In this document: positions 1-6,355 of the stretch, piece by piece
Layout of the letters: each line of letters opens with the position of its first letter
Position numbering within the stretch: the stretch's first letter is position 1
Assembly: GCA_945897655.1 (NCBI GenBank)
Contig: CAMDHB010000133.1
Location: forward strand, 1-8,614
Source of the DNA: Pseudorhodobacter antarcticus
GTDB lineage: Bacteria > Pseudomonadota > Alphaproteobacteria > Rhodobacterales > Rhodobacteraceae
DNA: 8,614 nt
Reading direction: 5' to 3'
Program-made: the position numbers and the translations under genes
Notes under the pieces: model-generated
The model's input: only the letters and a program-made list of their open reading frames with translations
What the model was told of the DNA's origin: nothing
The model's database searches: none

Positions 1-13
1 ACGCCCACCTTGT

Positions 14-36
14 AGGATGGGCAATCTGCCCATCTT
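14..36. repeat. Inverted repeat after the LysR gene, possible terminator or REP-like element
   Basis: GATGGGCA (16-23) and TGCCCATC (27-34) form a perfect 8-bp stem with a 3-nt loop. The stem extends to about 10 bp if a G-T pair is allowed. It begins 7 bp beyond the stop codon of the minus-strand LysR gene, so it could end that transcript. No T-run follows on the minus strand, so a canonical intrinsic terminator is not shown. GCCCA at 3-7 could also pair with TGGGC at 18-22, which gives a compact REP-like look. Confidence 0.45.
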
Positions 37-40
37 GCGT

Positions 41-964
41 TCAGGCGTCGGGGTCGGTGGCGCGGCGGATCTCCTCGCGGATGCGGGCGATCATGAAATC
101 GGTGAACAGGCGTACCTTGCTGTCCTTGGCGCTGCGGTGTTGCGACAGAAGTGACAGTTGTGCGGGCAGAGGGGGCGTGGCCACTGCGACGGGTACTAGG
201 CGGCCCTGACGCAGGTGATCGGCCACCTCGAACCGGGTTTTCAGGACCACGCCATGTCCGTCCAGCGCCCAACCTGTCAGCACCTCGCCATCATCGGATT
301 CGAATGGCCCGGTGATTTCATGGCGCTGGGGGCCATCGGGGGTGAGCAGGGTCCATTGAAACTCACGCGCGCCCGGAAACCGCAGGTTCAGGCAATCGTG
401 CCGGTCGCGCACCAGGGCCGCCCCATCCACCGGCATGCCGCGCCGGGCGATGTATGCGGGGGCGGCGCAAAGAAGGCGGGGGCAATCGGCGATCAGGCGG
501 ACCTTCAGCGCCGAATCCTCCAGAATGCCTAAATGAAACGCCACGTCCAACCCCTCGGCCGTCAGGTCGATCACCCGGTCAGACAGGCGCAGACGCACGT
601 CGATTTGCGGATACATATCCTTGAACGCGGGCACATGGGGCGCGATGAATCGCCGCCCGATCCCCAAGGGGGCCGCCACAAACACCACCCCCCGCGGGTT
701 CTGCGCGGTTTCCATCACGGCAGCCTCGGCCTCGTCAATCGCCGCCAGAACCTGCCGTGCCCCCTCATAAAACAGCCGCCCATTCTCGGTCGGTTGCAGG
801 CTGCGGGTTGTGCGGTTGAACAGGCGCACGCCCAGATGTTTTTCCAGTTCCGAAATCCGGGCGGATGCGACTGCGGGCGAGGTGCGCTGATCCCGCGCAG
901 CCGCACTCATTCCGCTGAGTTCATAGACACGGACGAACATTTGCAAGTTGGCAACATAGGACAT
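41..964 (-). CDS. LysR-family transcriptional regulator
   Basis: This 307-residue protein has the usual LysR length and layout. An N-terminal winged helix-turn-helix (about residues 1-60) contains the family pattern SAAARDQRTSPAVASARISE, followed by LEKHLGVRLFNRTTRSL. A linker helix follows, then a periplasmic-binding-protein-like effector domain from about residue 93 to the end. It should be a cytoplasmic DNA-binding regulator that responds to a small molecule. The ATG at 964 fits the family N-terminus (residues NLQMFVRV); the ribosome site in front of it is weak. A later Met at residue 9 is possible but would cut into the first helix. It is divergent from puuD across 94 bp, the classical layout for a LysR regulator controlling its neighbour. 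A link to urate metabolism is inference, and the effector cannot be read from sequence. The family is certain; the target is unknown. Confidence 0.93.
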   Translation of the reverse strand: MSYVANLQMFVRVYELSGMSAAARDQRTSPAVASARISELEKHLGVRLFNRTTRSLQPTENGRLFYEGARQVLAAIDEAEAAVMETAQNPRGVVFVAAPLGIGRRFIAPHVPAFKDMYPQIDVRLRLSDRVIDLTAEGLDVAFHLGILEDSALKVRLIADCPRLLCAAPAYIARRGMPVDGAALVRDRHDCLNLRFPGAREFQWTLLTPDGPQRHEITGPFESDDGEVLTGWALDGHGVVLKTRFEVADHLRQGRLVPVAVATPPLPAQLSLLSQHRSAKDSKVRLFTDFMIARIREEIRRATDPDA

Positions 965-1058
965 TCAGGCTTCGCGCGATTTTTGAAAGTGATCGGTGAT
1001 TTACAGGATTAACAGACAAGTGCCCCCCGGTATACCCTGACGTCAAAAGGAGCGCGCC
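965..1058. promoter_or_regulatory. Divergent LysR gene-puuD intergenic region
   Basis: These 94 bp must hold the promoters of both the LysR gene and puuD. An interrupted dyad TTC-N11-GAA lies at 971-987, in the style of LysR-type operators but too short to be decisive. A TTGAAA at 983-988 could be a -35 for puuD, but only a poor -10 (GATTAA, 1007-1012) follows. A strong Shine-Dalgarno AAGGAG at 1047-1052 sits six bases before the puuD ATG. No clear promoter for the regulator was recognised. Confidence 0.35.
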
Positions 1059-2294
1059 ATGTATGACTGGGTTGTCCTGTGGGACTGGGTGATGATCGCG
1101 GCCCGCTGGGTGCATGTGGTGGTGGCCATAGCCTGGATCGGGTCCAGTTTCTATTTCATCGCGCTGGACCTGGGTTTGAACCGCGACCGCAATCTGGCCT
1201 CTGGTGCCGATGGCGAGGAGTGGCAGGTTCACGGCGGTGGGTTTTATCACATCCAGAAATATCTGGTCGCCCCGGCGGCGATGCCCGACCATCTGACCTG
1301 GTTCAAATGGGAAAGCTATTCTACCTGGCTGTCCGGTTTCGTGATGCTGGTGCTGGTCTATTACATGGGGGCCGAGTTCTTTCTGATCGACCCCGAGGTG
1401 ATGGACCTGACGGTTTGGCAGGCCGTTGGCATCTCGCTGGCCTCACTGGCTTTTGGCTGGGTTGTCTATGACCAGATCTGCAAAAGCCGCTTTGGGGATG
1501 AGCCGACGCGGCTGATGATCGGCCTTTACATCATTCTGGTCGGCATGGCGCTGTTATATGTGAACGTGTTTTCCGGCCGGGCGGCGATGCTGCATCTGGG
1601 CGCCTTCACCGCCACGATCATGTCGGGCAACGTGTTCTTCACCATCATGCCCAACCAGCGGATTGTGGTGGCCGACCTGATTGCCGGCCGCAAGCCTGAC
1701 CCGAAGTACGGCAAAATCGCCAAGCAGCGCAGCACGCATAACAACTATCTGACGCTGCCGGTTGTGTTCTTGATGTTGTCCAACCACTATCCGCTGATCT
1801 TTGCCACCGAATACAACTGGCTGATTGCCAGCTTGGTGTTCCTGATGGGGGTCACCATCCGGCATTGGTTCAACACCCGCCACGCCCGCAAGGGCAACCC
1901 GCATTGGACGCTGTTTGGGACGGCCCTGTTGTTCCTGATCATCGCTTGGCTCTCCACCGCGCCCATGCGCCACGCGCCCGAGGAGGCGGCGTTGACACCC
2001 ATCAGCCTGATCTATGCCGCTGCGCCGGGGTTTGCGGATGTGACCGCCATCGTGCAGGGCCGCTGTGCCATGTGCCACGCCCGCGAACCCGGCTATGACG
2101 GCATCCATTGGGCGCCCAAGGGGGTTGTCCTGGAAACCCCCACCGACATTGCCGCCCATGCCCGCCAGATTTACCTGCAAGCCGGGTTGACCCATGCCAT
2201 GCCGCCGGGGAACCTGAGCTATATGGAGCCGCAAGAGCGTGCGGCGATTGTGGACTGGTTTCAAGGGGCCGGGCAGGCGGGGATTGATGGCTAA
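1059..2294 (+). CDS. puuD: Urate hydroxylase PuuD, membrane-bound, cytochrome c-fused
   Basis: This is a 411-residue integral membrane protein. The N-terminal part (about 1-305) has roughly eight hydrophobic segments and matches the DUF989 urate-oxidase membrane domain, with conserved-looking His residues at 19, 64 and 179. The C-terminal part (about 322-411) is a small cytochrome c domain with the heme-attachment motif CAMCH at 336-340 and a probable Met axial ligand at 381 (HAMPPGN). In the characterised family the enzyme oxidises urate to 5-hydroxyisourate and passes electrons to the respiratory chain via the cytochrome, so no hydrogen peroxide is formed. The heme domain is expected on the periplasmic side. 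The start is supported by AAGGAG six bases upstream. The hydrolase gene follows after 21 bp and is probably co-transcribed. Genes for hydroxyisourate hydrolase, OHCU decarboxylase and xanthine dehydrogenase are not in the window. Confidence 0.93.
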   Translation: MYDWVVLWDWVMIAARWVHVVVAIAWIGSSFYFIALDLGLNRDRNLASGADGEEWQVHGGGFYHIQKYLVAPAAMPDHLTWFKWESYSTWLSGFVMLVLVYYMGAEFFLIDPEVMDLTVWQAVGISLASLAFGWVVYDQICKSRFGDEPTRLMIGLYIILVGMALLYVNVFSGRAAMLHLGAFTATIMSGNVFFTIMPNQRIVVADLIAGRKPDPKYGKIAKQRSTHNNYLTLPVVFLMLSNHYPLIFATEYNWLIASLVFLMGVTIRHWFNTRHARKGNPHWTLFGTALLFLIIAWLSTAPMRHAPEEAALTPISLIYAAAPGFADVTAIVQGRCAMCHAREPGYDGIHWAPKGVVLETPTDIAAHARQIYLQAGLTHAMPPGNLSYMEPQERAAIVDWFQGAGQAGIDG

Positions 2295-2315
2295 GGCAGA
2301 TACAAGGGTGACCCG

Positions 2316-3041
2316 ATGATCCACGAAATCCAGACGGCAGATGGCCGCGCCACGGTGTATCTGTTCCGCCCCGATGGCACCCCACGGGGCGGTGTGATCC
2401 TGTGTATGGATGCCTTTGGCCCACGCCCGGCACTGGTGCAGATGGCGGAACGGATCGCCTCATGGGGGCTTATCGTGGCCCTTCCGGATTTGTACTACCG
2501 CCTTGGGGCCTATGGCCCCTTTGACCCCAAGACCACTTTTGCCGACCCGGTCAAAGGCGCTGCCCTGCGCGGGATGATGACGGCCACGACCCAAGCCCAG
2601 ACTGTGGCCGATACGGGGGCCGTGCTGGACCTGCTGTCCGCGCAGGGTGTGACGGGGCCGGTTGGTGCTGTGGGCTATTGCATGGGCGGGGCGCGGGCGC
2701 TGAATGCGGCGGCGGCCTGGCCGGACCGGATTTCCGCTGCGGCCAGCTTTCATGGTGGCAACCTCGCCTCGGGGGCGGCGGATAGCCCGCATCTGGCGGC
2801 GGGCCGCATCAGGGGCCGCGTTTATGTCGGCATGGCGGGCATCGACCAAAGCTTTCCGCCCGAGCAGGGCGCGCTGCTGGCGCAGGCGCTGCGTGAGGCT
2901 GAGGTTGATCATATCTTGGAAAACTATGTTGGCATGAAGCATGGCTGGGCCGTGCCAGACCACAGCGTCCATGATGCAACCGGTGCGGCGCGGCATTGGC
3001 ACCGGTTGCAAACGCTGTTCAGCGAAACCCTGCTTGGCTAG
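2316..3041 (+). CDS. Dienelactone hydrolase family protein
   Basis: This 241-residue soluble alpha/beta hydrolase has no signal peptide or membrane segment. The nucleophile elbow is GYCMGG with Cys122. Asp177 (AGIDQSF) and His209 (KHGW) complete the Cys-Asp-His triad typical of dienelactone hydrolases. At the place where the classical enzyme has an active-site Glu (Glu36), the sequence reads CMDAFG with Asp32. This suggests a subfamily whose natural substrate need not be a dienelactone. Length is normal for the family. The ATG at 2316 is preceded by AAGGGTG, and the gene lies 21 bp after puuD, so the two are probably one transcript. Whether it acts on a purine-derived ester or lactam is unknown. 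Its stop is 3 bp from the stop of the convergent galM, leaving no room for a terminator between them. Confidence 0.88.
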   Translation: MIHEIQTADGRATVYLFRPDGTPRGGVILCMDAFGPRPALVQMAERIASWGLIVALPDLYYRLGAYGPFDPKTTFADPVKGAALRGMMTATTQAQTVADTGAVLDLLSAQGVTGPVGAVGYCMGGARALNAAAAWPDRISAAASFHGGNLASGAADSPHLAAGRIRGRVYVGMAGIDQSFPPEQGALLAQALREAEVDHILENYVGMKHGWAVPDHSVHDATGAARHWHRLQTLFSETLLG

Positions 3042-3044
3042 GGT

Positions 3045-4013
3045 TCAGCCCTTGGCGAAATGCCAGCGGGTCTGGTGGTGATAGGTCTGCCCCGGGGCCA
3101 ATTCGATGGACGGAAAGCCCGCATGGTTGGGCGCGTCGGGCCAATTCTGCGGCTCGATTGCCAACCCCTCGTACAACCCGCGACCGGGGCGGGCCGATCC
3201 GCGGCCGTCATAAACCTGCACCCCGGCCTCGGTGGTTGAGATGGTCATGGTGACACCTGACGCGCCGCGCAGCGTCAGCACGGGTCGCAGGGCCGTTGCG
3301 GCATCTGACAGGCAGAAATTGTGGTCATAGGTGTCGGTGCCCGGCACGATGGGGCGCAGGGTGCGCAGGTCGAAATGGGTGCCTTGTACCGATGCAATCT
3401 CACCCGTGGGGCAGAAATCGGGGGTGACGGGCAGATAGCGGTCCGCGGCAATCTGCATCTGATGCCCGGCCCAGGTGTCGGACCCGTCCATGTTCCAATA
3501 GGAATGGTTGGCCACGTTGAACAGCGTCAGCGCATCGGTCGTGGCGGTCACGTCCAGATGCAAAGCGTTGTCCGCGATGGAAAATGTCGCCCGCACCGGC
3601 CGGTTGCCCGGCATGTTGCCCTCGCCCGCAGGCAGGGTCAGGGTCAGGGTCACAGACGACTCGGTCACTTCGGCCACGTCCCAGATCTTGTGCTGCGTGC
3701 CCATCGCGCCAAAGTGCAGGGTGTGGCGGGCGGACTGGTTCGCCTCGAACTGGAATGTCTTGCCGCCAATGGGCGCGCGTGCCCCGGTAAAGCGGTTGAC
3801 GACCGGGGCCACCAGTGAGCCGTGGTGGCGCATCTTGCCTTCGTAATCGGCCAGTCTGTCGGACCCAAGGGTCAGGTCGTGCGCTACACCGGCCAACCGA
3901 ACCGATTGCAGCGTTGCGCCTTTGGTCAGGATGGACGCCGTCAGGTCGCCGTCGCTGATGGTGATCTTTTGCACATCGACCCCGTCTGCGGTCGTCCCGA
4001 ATGGTGTTATCAT
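3045..4013 (-). CDS. galM: Aldose 1-epimerase (galactose mutarotase)
   Basis: This 322-residue cytoplasmic enzyme interconverts alpha and beta anomers of aldoses. Family landmarks are visible: NRFTGA around 73-78, HTLHFG with His100, the catalytic-acid region NHSYWN with His170, YDHNF with Asp230, and AIEPQNWPDAPNH with Glu287 as the expected catalytic base. The frame is open further upstream (TTG at 4067, ATG at 4061), but the ATG at 4013 gives the typical family N-terminus (ITPFGTT.DG..VQKITIS) and has a G-run at 4019-4024 as ribosome site, so I chose it. It lies downstream of znuA on the same strand with a 69-bp gap and may be read from the znuA promoter. The ribosome site lies inside a hairpin (4019-4057). 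There are no sugar transport or catabolism genes beside it, so its sugar is unknown. Confidence 0.93.
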   Translation of the reverse strand: MITPFGTTADGVDVQKITISDGDLTASILTKGATLQSVRLAGVAHDLTLGSDRLADYEGKMRHHGSLVAPVVNRFTGARAPIGGKTFQFEANQSARHTLHFGAMGTQHKIWDVAEVTESSVTLTLTLPAGEGNMPGNRPVRATFSIADNALHLDVTATTDALTLFNVANHSYWNMDGSDTWAGHQMQIAADRYLPVTPDFCPTGEIASVQGTHFDLRTLRPIVPGTDTYDHNFCLSDAATALRPVLTLRGASGVTMTISTTEAGVQVYDGRGSARPGRGLYEGLAIEPQNWPDAPNHAGFPSIELAPGQTYHHQTRWHFAKG

Positions 4014-4018
4014 GATGG

Positions 4019-4057
4019 CCCCCCGTTTTTCCGCGCCAGTGGTGGCCGAACGGGGGG
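4019..4057 (-). promoter_or_regulatory. Hairpin between znuA and galM covering the galM ribosome site
   Basis: On the minus strand CCCCCCGTT (4057-4049) can pair with AACGGGGGG (4027-4019), a perfect 9-bp stem. The loop of 21 nt contains a second small stem (GCCA 4035-4038 / TGGC 4043-4046). The 3' arm is the G-run serving as Shine-Dalgarno, five bases before the galM ATG. No U-run follows, so a classical terminator is unlikely. It could instead lower galM translation or protect the 3' end of a processed znuA message. The structure is seen; the role is inference. Confidence 0.45.
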
Positions 4058-4082
4058 GCATGGTCAAGGGGGTAGACCCACC

Positions 4083-5033
4083 TCAGCCTTGGGTCAGGCA
4101 GTTGGCAATCGAGGTGCCGATATCGCGCAGCATCGCCTCGTACTGCCCCTTCCCGGGCTGGCGTTCAAGGAATTCCAAATCCTGCGCCGCACCGATGCGC
4201 ACCGGCAGACCATCGGTCAGCGATGCGATGAGGGTTGGGTCGCGGCCCGCCTCGGGAAAGACGCAGACCGCGCCCGATTGTTCGAACAGCGCCTGGATTT
4301 CGGCCAGCCGTCCGGCCGAGGGCGGTGTGGCATCGCTGAGTTCGATGGCCCCGACCACGGTCAGCCCGTAATGGTCGGTGAAATAGCCCAAGGCATCGTG
4401 ATAAACGACAAAGGGGCGGTCCTTGACCGGCGTCAGCGCGGCCTTTAGGTCGCTGTCCAGCGCAGTCAGGCGGGATTGGAGAGCTGCGGCATTGGCGGCA
4501 TAGGTTGCGGCATTGGCAGGGTCGCGCGCGCCTAGGGTCTGGGCAATCTTGCCAGCCCAGGCGGCGCCGTTGACGGGGCTGAGCCAGCCATGCGGGTCAA
4601 TCGCGCCATGGTCGTGCCCGTGGTCATGCACTTCTTCGTCCTCTTTCGCCTGTGCTTCATCATGGGCGTGTTCGTCGTCTGGGGCCTGATCCTTGGCTGC
4701 CTCAAACGGGCGCTGGGTGCCGCCGCCATCGTGCATCAGGCTCAGAACCTCGGCCCCCTCAGCCAGAGAGGACAGTGCATCGCCCAGCGACTGGGTCAAT
4801 TCGGGTCCGACCCAGATCACCAGATCAGCCTCTTGCAACTGTTGCGCCTGCGAGGGGCGGAGTTGAAAGTCATGCGGATCGGCCCCGCCTTCCATCAGCA
4901 TGACCGGCGTGCCCAGATCGCCCATCACATCCATCACCAGCGATTGTACTGGGCCAAAATCGGTCACCACACGCGGCACCTCGGCCACCGCTGGGCTGAC
5001 CATCACCACCGCCAAAATCGCAGCCATCCGCAT
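4083..5033 (-). CDS. znuA: Zinc ABC transporter, periplasmic zinc-binding protein ZnuA
   Basis: This 316-residue cluster-9 (A-I type) metal-binding protein captures Zn(II) in the periplasm for the ZnuBC importer. A signal peptide covers about residues 1-18, ending at AVA before EVPRVV. The expected zinc ligands are His54 (GADPHDF), His148 (DPHGWLSP) and His212 (VYHDALGY). A His/Asp/Glu-rich loop at about 119-143 separates the first two, which is the hallmark of ZnuA rather than manganese-binding relatives. Cys257 and Cys312 could form the C-terminal disulfide known in ZnuA proteins. The frame extends to 5087, but that would place 18 extra residues before the signal peptide. The ATG at 5033 has AGGAAAGG about eight bases upstream and leaves the promoter free; an ATG at 5027 is an alternative. 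It is divergent from zur-znuCB, and galM follows downstream. Confidence 0.96.
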   Translation of the reverse strand: MRMAAILAVVMVSPAVAEVPRVVTDFGPVQSLVMDVMGDLGTPVMLMEGGADPHDFQLRPSQAQQLQEADLVIWVGPELTQSLGDALSSLAEGAEVLSLMHDGGGTQRPFEAAKDQAPDDEHAHDEAQAKEDEEVHDHGHDHGAIDPHGWLSPVNGAAWAGKIAQTLGARDPANAATYAANAAALQSRLTALDSDLKAALTPVKDRPFVVYHDALGYFTDHYGLTVVGAIELSDATPPSAGRLAEIQALFEQSGAVCVFPEAGRDPTLIASLTDGLPVRIGAAQDLEFLERQPGKGQYEAMLRDIGTSIANCLTQG

Positions 5034-5064
5034 CTGCAAAGCCTTTCCTAAAGGGATGAGGGGG

Positions 5065-5092
5065 CGTATAGCGATACAGTATAACATGTCAA
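5065..5092 (-). promoter_or_regulatory. Predicted znuA promoter
   Basis: On the minus strand there is a perfect -35 TTGACA (5092-5087). A 16-bp spacer follows, then TATACG (5070-5065) as a -10 with its first four bases matching consensus. Transcription would start near 5058, about 25 nt before the znuA ATG at 5033. The spacer carries the left Zur-like element, so a bound repressor would block RNA polymerase. Confidence 0.65.
5071..5087 (-). promoter_or_regulatory. Putative Zur operator, left copy (znuA side)
   Basis: Read on the minus strand, the element is ATGTTATACTGTATCGC. It matches the right-hand element in 15 of 17 positions. It sits between the -35 and -10 of the predicted znuA promoter, the position expected for a zinc-dependent repressor site. 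Its palindromy is less perfect than that of the right copy. Assignment to Zur is inference from the location between zur and znuA and from the A/T-rich dyad typical of Fur-family operators. Confidence 0.7.
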
Positions 5093-5097
5093 TGTTT

Positions 5098-5114
5098 ATG
5101 TTATACTATAACGC
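5098..5114 (+). promoter_or_regulatory. Putative Zur operator, right copy (zur-znuCB side)
   Basis: The element is ATGTTATACTATAACGC, and its core GTTATACTATAAC (5100-5112) is a perfect 13-bp palindrome around C5106. It overlaps the best -10 candidate for zur (TATACT, 5102-5107), so binding would repress zur-znuC-znuB and make Zur autoregulated. No good -35 is seen at the right distance. Its left half also pairs with the other copy: AGTATAACAT (5078-5087) and ATGTTATACT (5098-5107) form a 10-bp inverted repeat around a 10-bp spacer. Confidence 0.75.
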
Positions 5115-5124
5115 AGGAGCGGCC

Positions 5125-5616
5125 ATGCCCCACGATCACAGCGCCTTTGCCCCGCATGACCATGCCGCTTGCGCGGGCGGCACGCTTGCCCTGGCCGAAC
5201 AGCGTCTTGCCGAGGTGGGGCAGCGCCTGACCCCGGTCCGCCGCCGCACCCTGCAGATATTGCTCGAATCGCACCGTGCGCTGGGGGCCTATGACGTGCT
5301 GGAACGGCTGGTCGCGGATGGCTTTGCCAACCAGCCCCCCGTTGCCTACCGCGCCCTTGAATTCCTTGAGGAGCAGGGTCTGGTCCACCGCATCCGCCGC
5401 CTGAACGCCTTTGCCGCCTGCATGCACCCCGGTGAGGCGCATGCCCCGGCTTTTCTGATCTGCCGCACCTGTCACGCCGTCGCCGAAGCCCCCGCCGCCG
5501 CCGTGGGCGAGGCGCTGCAAGCGGCCGCCGATACGCTGCACTTCACCATCGAACGCTCGACCATTGAGGCGCTGGGTCTGTGCCCCACCTGCACCGGAGC
5601 AGCCCATGCTGATTGA
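5125..5616 (+). CDS. zur: Zinc uptake regulator Zur (Fur family)
   Basis: This 163-residue cytoplasmic repressor should bind DNA when zinc is plentiful. The N-terminal half (about 20-95) is the Fur-type winged helix with QRLTPVRRRTLQILLE and VAYRALEFLEEQGLVHRI. The C-terminal half is the dimerisation and metal domain, with two CxxC pairs at Cys113/Cys116 and Cys153/Cys156 for the structural zinc and His101 among likely sensory ligands. The first 16 residues are rich in His (MPHDHSAFAPHDHAAC), which may add metal-binding capacity. The frame is open far upstream, but the ATG at 5125 has AGGAG at 5116-5120 and begins the family-like protein, whereas an earlier start would run through the operator. 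It is the first gene of the plus-strand zinc operon and overlaps znuC by 11 bp. Placement within the znu locus favours Zur over Fur, Mur or PerR. Confidence 0.95.
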   Translation: MPHDHSAFAPHDHAACAGGTLALAEQRLAEVGQRLTPVRRRTLQILLESHRALGAYDVLERLVADGFANQPPVAYRALEFLEEQGLVHRIRRLNAFAACMHPGEAHAPAFLICRTCHAVAEAPAAAVGEALQAAADTLHFTIERSTIEALGLCPTCTGAAHAD

Positions 5617-6355
5617 GGCGCGCGATATTTCTGTTGACCTGCAAGGGGTTGAGGTGCTGTCCCATGTGACCATGGGCCTGACCGAGGGCGAGATTGTCAC
5701 GATCCTTGGCCCCAACGGGTCGGGCAAATCCACCCTGTTGCGCGCCCTTTTGGGGATTGTGCCGGTGAAATCGGGTACAGTCGCCCGCGCCCCGGGGCTG
5801 CAGCTGGGCTATGTGCCGCAGCGGCTGGCCGTGGATGCCAGTCTGCCCATGACAGTGCGACGCTTTCTGTCCTTGCCGAAGCGTGTGACGGATGCCGATT
5901 CTGCAGCAGCACTGGTTCGGGTGGGGCTGGACGATATCGGCGGGCGGCAGATGGCGGGCCTGTCGGGGGGGCAGTTTCAGCGGGTGCTGTTGGCCCGTGC
6001 CCTGCTGTCGCGCCCCCAGCTTCTGGTGCTGGATGAACCCACCCAGGGCCTCGACCAACCCGGTGAGGCGGCGTTCTACCGCCTGATCGCCGAGGTGCGG
6101 CGCGATACCGGGGCGGGGGTGCTGATGGTCAGCCATGATCTGCATGTAGTCATGGCGGCCAGCGACCGGGTGATCTGCCTGAACCATCACATCTGCTGCG
6201 AAGGCACGCCGCGTGTGGTGTCCAATGCGCCCGAATACCGCGCGCTGTTTGGTCTGGGCACCCAAGGGGCACTGGCGCTGTACCAGCACCACCATGACCA
6301 CAGCCACGAGGGCCACGGCCATGAGGGGCATCACCACGGACATGACCATGCTTGA
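5606..6355 (+). CDS. znuC: Zinc ABC transporter, ATP-binding protein ZnuC
   Basis: This 249-residue ABC ATPase powers zinc import with ZnuA and ZnuB on the cytoplasmic face of the inner membrane. All key motifs are present: Walker A GPNGSGKST (35-43), Q-loop at Gln72, signature LSGGQ (119-123), Walker B LLVLDEP (139-145) and switch His177 (MVSHD). The N-terminus begins directly with the ABC fold, and the ATG at 5606 lies inside the end of zur, which implies translational coupling. The C-terminal tail, about residues 228-248, is strongly His-rich (HHHDHSHEGHGHEGHHHGH), and two cysteines are adjacent at 197-198. A cytosolic His tail could bind zinc and act as a sink or feedback sensor; that is inference. 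znuB starts inside the 3' end of the gene. Confidence 0.96.
   Translation: MLIEARDISVDLQGVEVLSHVTMGLTEGEIVTILGPNGSGKSTLLRALLGIVPVKSGTVARAPGLQLGYVPQRLAVDASLPMTVRRFLSLPKRVTDADSAAALVRVGLDDIGGRQMAGLSGGQFQRVLLARALLSRPQLLVLDEPTQGLDQPGEAAFYRLIAEVRRDTGAGVLMVSHDLHVVMAASDRVICLNHHICCEGTPRVVSNAPEYRALFGLGTQGALALYQHHHDHSHEGHGHEGHHHGHDHA

Noticed and set aside
1554..2324. Minus-strand open frame of 256 codons opposite puuD
   Set aside because: It is antisense to the membrane and heme domains of puuD, has no domain of its own, and is explained by GC-biased third positions.
4014..4067. Longer galM start (TTG 4067 or ATG 4061)
   Set aside because: It adds 16-18 residues not resembling the family N-terminus, while the ATG at 4013 begins the conserved ITPFGTT segment.
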